NCBI GenBank assembly: GCA_945860355.1
Contig: CAMARB010000015.1
Coordinates: 1 to 38,311, forward strand
Source of the DNA: Chthoniobacter flavus
GTDB lineage: Bacteria; Verrucomicrobiota; Verrucomicrobiia; Chthoniobacterales; Chthoniobacteraceae
Reading direction: 5' to 3'
Length of the DNA stretch: 38,311 nt
Shown here: positions 35,302 through 38,311 of the stretch, piece by piece
How the letters are laid out: each line of letters starts with the position of its first letter
How positions within the stretch are numbered: the stretch's first letter is position 1
Notes under the pieces: generated by a model
The model's input: the letters and a program-made list of their open reading frames with translations, nothing else
Told to the model about the DNA's origin: nothing
Databases searched by the model: none
Made by a program: the position numbers and the translations under genes

Positions 35302-38079
35302 TCATCCAAGCACCTCCGCGCAACGCTCGCAGAGCTCCGGATGCGCCGCGTGCCGCCCGACCGTGGGACGGAACCGCCAGCACCGCGAACATTTCTGGTG
35401 GGCTGTGCGAACGATCCGCGCCCGGGTTTCCGGCCCGGAAACGATGTTCAACTCGCTGAGGATGAAAAACTCCTCCAACTCGGCGGCCTTGCCCTGGAGC
35501 GCCGCCGCGCGCCCGGGATCCGCCAGCTCCAGCGTGACGGCGCCCTCGAGCGCGTTGCCGATGAGTTTGTCTTTGCGGGCCTGTTCGACCGCTTGGCCGA
35601 TCACGCCCCGCAGCGCCAGCAACTCCTCCATGTGCGCCTCCAGCTCCGGGTCGCGCCAGGAGGCGTCCGCCTCGGGAAACACCTCCAGATGCACGGAACT
35701 GGTCTTGCCGAAATACTCCCAGGCTTCGTCCGCGGTGAACGCGAGGATCGGCGCGAGCAACCGGGTCAACGCGTCGAACACCTGCTGCATGACCCATTGG
35801 CTGGCACGGCGCCGCGGGGAATCCGCCGCGTCGCAATACATGCGGTCCTTGGTGATGTCCACGTAGAGGGCGCTGAGATCCACGGTGCAGAAGTTGTTGA
35901 GCGCCTGGAACACCTTCCGGAACTCGTATCCGGCGTAGGCGTCGCGGCACGCGGCGATGACCTCCTGGAGCCGGGACATGACCCAGCGATCCACGTCGGT
36001 GAGATCGGCCCGGACCACCGGCCCCGCCGCCGCGCCGTCCAGGTTGGCCAGAAGGATCCTGAGGATGTTGCGGAACTGCCGGTAAGCGTCGGTCAGAAGC
36101 GCGAAAGATTCCTCCGAGAACGGCACCTCGTGGGTGAACTCCACGCTGGCCGCCCACAGCCGCACAATGTCGGCCCCGTATTTGCCGACAAAATGCTCGG
36201 CGTTCATCGGTTTGACGTAGGTGCCCTGCTCGGACTTGGACACTTTCTTCCGCGTGTCTTTGTCCACCACAAACCCGTGCGTGATCACCTCCTTGTAGGG
36301 CGCGGCGCCGTTGAGCGCCACGGAGGTGATGAGCGAGGACTGGAACCAGCCCCGATGTTGGTCGGTGGCCTCCAAGTAGAGGTCAGCCGGCCACTGCAGC
36401 TCGGGATGTTTGCGCAGCACCGCCTCGTGCGACACCCCCGAGTCAATCCACACGTCGAGCGTGTCGTTGCGCCGAGTCACCCCCGCCGCCAACCCCACAG
36501 CCGCCGCCCACCACGCGTCGTCCCGCTCGAACCAGACGTTGGTCCCCTCTTTTTCCACAATGTCCGCCACCTTCCGCGCCAGGGCGCCGTCGAGAATCGG
36601 GGCGCCGTTCTCCTCGTAAAACACGGGCAAAGGCACCCCCCACGAACGCTGCCGCGAGATGCACCAGTCCGGACGCGACTCCACCGTTCCGTAGATGCGG
36701 TTGCGGCCCCAGTGCGGGATCCACTGCACCCCGTCAATCGCGCTCAGAGCCGCCTGCCGCACGGCTTCAATCCGGATAAAAAACTGTTCCACCGCGCGGA
36801 ACACGATGGGCGTCTTCGAACGCCAGCAGTGCGGGTAGGAATGTTTGTAAATCTGTTCCCCGAGCAGCGTCCCGTTCTCCCGGAGGTGCTCGACGACTTC
36901 CTTGTTCGCATCGAACACGTATTTGCCCGACCACAGCGGCATGCCGGCCTCCTCGGTAAACCGGCCGTGTTCGTCCACGGGCGAAAGAATCGGCAACCCG
37001 TTTTGAACGCCCGCCAGGTAATCGTCCGCGCCGTGTCCCGGGGCGATATGCACCTGCCCGGTGCCACTCTCCATGGTGACAAACTCGGCGGTGATGATCC
37101 GCGCGGTCCGGTCCAGGAACGGATGCCGGGCCTCGTTTCCGGCCAACTGTTCCCCGGTCATCCCGCCCGAAACCCAATCCCCGGCGACCTCCGGCGCACC
37201 GCCCTCCATCGCCGCCGCCTCGTATCCGGCCGCCTCCAGAAAAGCCGGCACCAACGGTTCGGCGATCACAAACCACTGGGCCGCGCCCGGCGTCTCGTTG
37301 GCCACGGTTGGTTTCTTGCGAAACGCGCGGACCACATACCGCTGGCGGGGATGCACCGCGATCGCCACGTTGGCCGGCAGGGTCCAGGGGGTGGTGGTCC
37401 AGATCACCATACTCGCCAGCCCGCCCAACGGACCGTTGACGATCGGGAATTTGACGAAAATAGCGGGATCCACCCGGTCGGCATATTCGACCTCGGCCTC
37501 GGCGAGGGCGGTCTGCGCGCCGGTGCTCCAATAGACGGGTTTTTTGGACTGATAAACCAGCCCCAGGTCCGCGAACCGGGCAAACGCGCGGAGAATCTCC
37601 GCCTCGTAACCGGGGGCCAGGGTCAGATACGGGTTTTCCCACTCGCCCAGGACCCCGAGTCGCTTGAACTGGCCCCTCTGGATGTCGATGAATTTGCGGG
37701 CGTATTCCTCCGAGCGCCGACGCACCTCGGCCGGCGACAACCCGCGCGATTCCTTGACCACCTTGAACTCGATCGGCAACCCGTGGCAGTCCCAGCCGGG
37801 CACGAACGGGGCGCGGAACCCCGCCATGGATTTGGATTTCACCACCAGATCCTTGAGGATCTTGTTGAGGGCCGTGCCCATGTGCACGTCGCCGTTGGCG
37901 AAAGGAGGCCCGTCATGGAGCACAAAAGCCGGCGCGTCGGCCCGGGCGTCCTGGATCTTGCGGTAAAGACCCTCCGACTCCCAGCGCTTGAGGCGTTCGG
38001 GTTCCCTCTTCACCAAATCCGCTTTCATCGGGAACTCGGTTTTGGGCAGGTGCAAGGTGTCTTTGTAATTCTGGCTCAT
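35302..38079 (-). CDS. ileS: Isoleucyl-tRNA synthetase
   Basis: 'DGPPFANGDVHMGTALNKILKD', 'PGWDCHGLPIEFKV', 'KKVSKSEQGTYVKP', C-terminal Zn motif 'CSRCWRFRPTVG..ELCERC'. Start placed at MSQNYKDTLHLPKTEF. Confidence 0.97.
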   Translation of the reverse strand: MSQNYKDTLHLPKTEFPMKADLVKREPERLKRWESEGLYRKIQDARADAPAFVLHDGPPFANGDVHMGTALNKILKDLVVKSKSMAGFRAPFVPGWDCHGLPIEFKVVKESRGLSPAEVRRRSEEYARKFIDIQRGQFKRLGVLGEWENPYLTLAPGYEAEILRAFARFADLGLVYQSKKPVYWSTGAQTALAEAEVEYADRVDPAIFVKFPIVNGPLGGLASMVIWTTTPWTLPANVAIAVHPRQRYVVRAFRKKPTVANETPGAAQWFVIAEPLVPAFLEAAGYEAAAMEGGAPEVAGDWVSGGMTGEQLAGNEARHPFLDRTARIITAEFVTMESGTGQVHIAPGHGADDYLAGVQNGLPILSPVDEHGRFTEEAGMPLWSGKYVFDANKEVVEHLRENGTLLGEQIYKHSYPHCWRSKTPIVFRAVEQFFIRIEAVRQAALSAIDGVQWIPHWGRNRIYGTVESRPDWCISRQRSWGVPLPVFYEENGAPILDGALARKVADIVEKEGTNVWFERDDAWWAAAVGLAAGVTRRNDTLDVWIDSGVSHEAVLRKHPELQWPADLYLEATDQHRGWFQSSLITSVALNGAAPYKEVITHGFVVDKDTRKKVSKSEQGTYVKPMNAEHFVGKYGADIVRLWAASVEFTHEVPFSEESFALLTDAYRQFRNILRILLANLDGAAAGPVVRADLTDVDRWVMSRLQEVIAACRDAYAGYEFRKVFQALNNFCTVDLSALYVDITKDRMYCDAADSPRRRASQWVMQQVFDALTRLLAPILAFTADEAWEYFGKTSSVHLEVFPEADASWRDPELEAHMEELLALRGVIGQAVEQARKDKLIGNALEGAVTLELADPGRAAALQGKAAELEEFFILSELNIVSGPETRARIVRTAHQKCSRCWRFRPTVGRHAAHPELCERCAEVLG

Positions 38080-38110
38080 CGTCGCGGCGGGATTTGAGGA
38101 AAAGGCCGGG

Positions 38111-38139
38111 AAGCTAAGCCCTCGGCCGGAACCGGTCAA
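38111..38139 (-). promoter_or_regulatory. Candidate sigma-70 promoter for ileS: TTGACC-17 bp-TAGCTT
   Basis: On the minus strand TTGACC (38134-38139) and TAGCTT (38111-38116) with exactly 17-bp spacing, about 30 nt upstream of the ileS ATG. Confidence 0.5.
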
Positions 38140-38174
38140 TGACACGCACCGGAACCGTTTCGGCTTCAGAAAAA

Positions 38175-38311
38175 GATCCGTCAGATCCGTCAGATCCGCC
38201 CGATCCGCCCGATCCGCCCGATCCGCCCGATCCGCCCGATCCGCCCGATCCGCCCGATCCGCCCGATCCGCCCGATCCGCCCGATCCGCCCGATCCGCCC
38301 GATCCGCCCGA
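38175..38311. repeat. 9-bp tandem array: (GATCCGTCA)x2 then (GATCCGCCC)x13, continuing off the window
   Basis: Direct reading; 9-bp periodicity is perfect from 38193 to 38309 and the last two bases (GA) continue it. Confidence 0.98.

Noticed and set aside
35245-38097. 950-aa plus-strand ORF antisense to ileS
   Set aside because: Full-length antisense open frame caused by codon bias in GC-rich DNA; ileS on the opposite strand has all synthetase motifs.
38175-38311. CRISPR array
   Set aside because: Units are 9 bp with no unique spacers; this is a simple tandem array.

Overview
The window is a GC-rich bacterial chromosomal segment. Gene content (Deg9-like HtrA proteases, a lone prepilin-type protein, the intergenic repeat style) suggests Verrucomicrobiota or a relative, but this is inference only. 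I support about 31 protein-coding genes, one tRNA(CAU), one strong intrinsic terminator and several repeats. The right two thirds is mostly housekeeping: GT4 glycosyltransferase + glgB, a prepilin-like protein, xseA, glcF/glcD, a C39-like peptidase, an enoyl-reductase-like MDR protein, a CDF transporter, a SufE-like protein + pyrF, purA, uppS, a sigma-54 activator, mfd, a class IV aminotransferase, lspA and ileS. The left third (about 1-13.8 kb, all minus strand) is the accessory part. In transcription order it reads: TPR/OGT-type (GT41) glycosyltransferase, FkbM methyltransferase fusion, Rieske oxygenase, ACP, intact KASIII, SDR, second KASIII lacking all three catalytic residues, NeuD-like acyltransferase, VioA-like DegT aminotransferase, Deg9-like HtrA protease, HtrA-like pseudoprotease, and a partial unknown protein. 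My best candidate for an undescribed system is this cluster, read as a pathway that builds an N-acylated amino sugar and attaches it to protein through an OGT-type transferase. It resembles, in gene families, the viosamine/flagellin glycosylation islands of Pseudomonas. Other notable signals are a natural D-to-E change in the receiver domain of the NtrC-like activator, a (GATCCGCCC)n array with G-quadruplex potential just upstream of a plausible ileS promoter, and a related GATC-anchored 9-bp repeat translated inside the SufE-like gene. No searches or structure predictions were run; family calls are from reading the translations.
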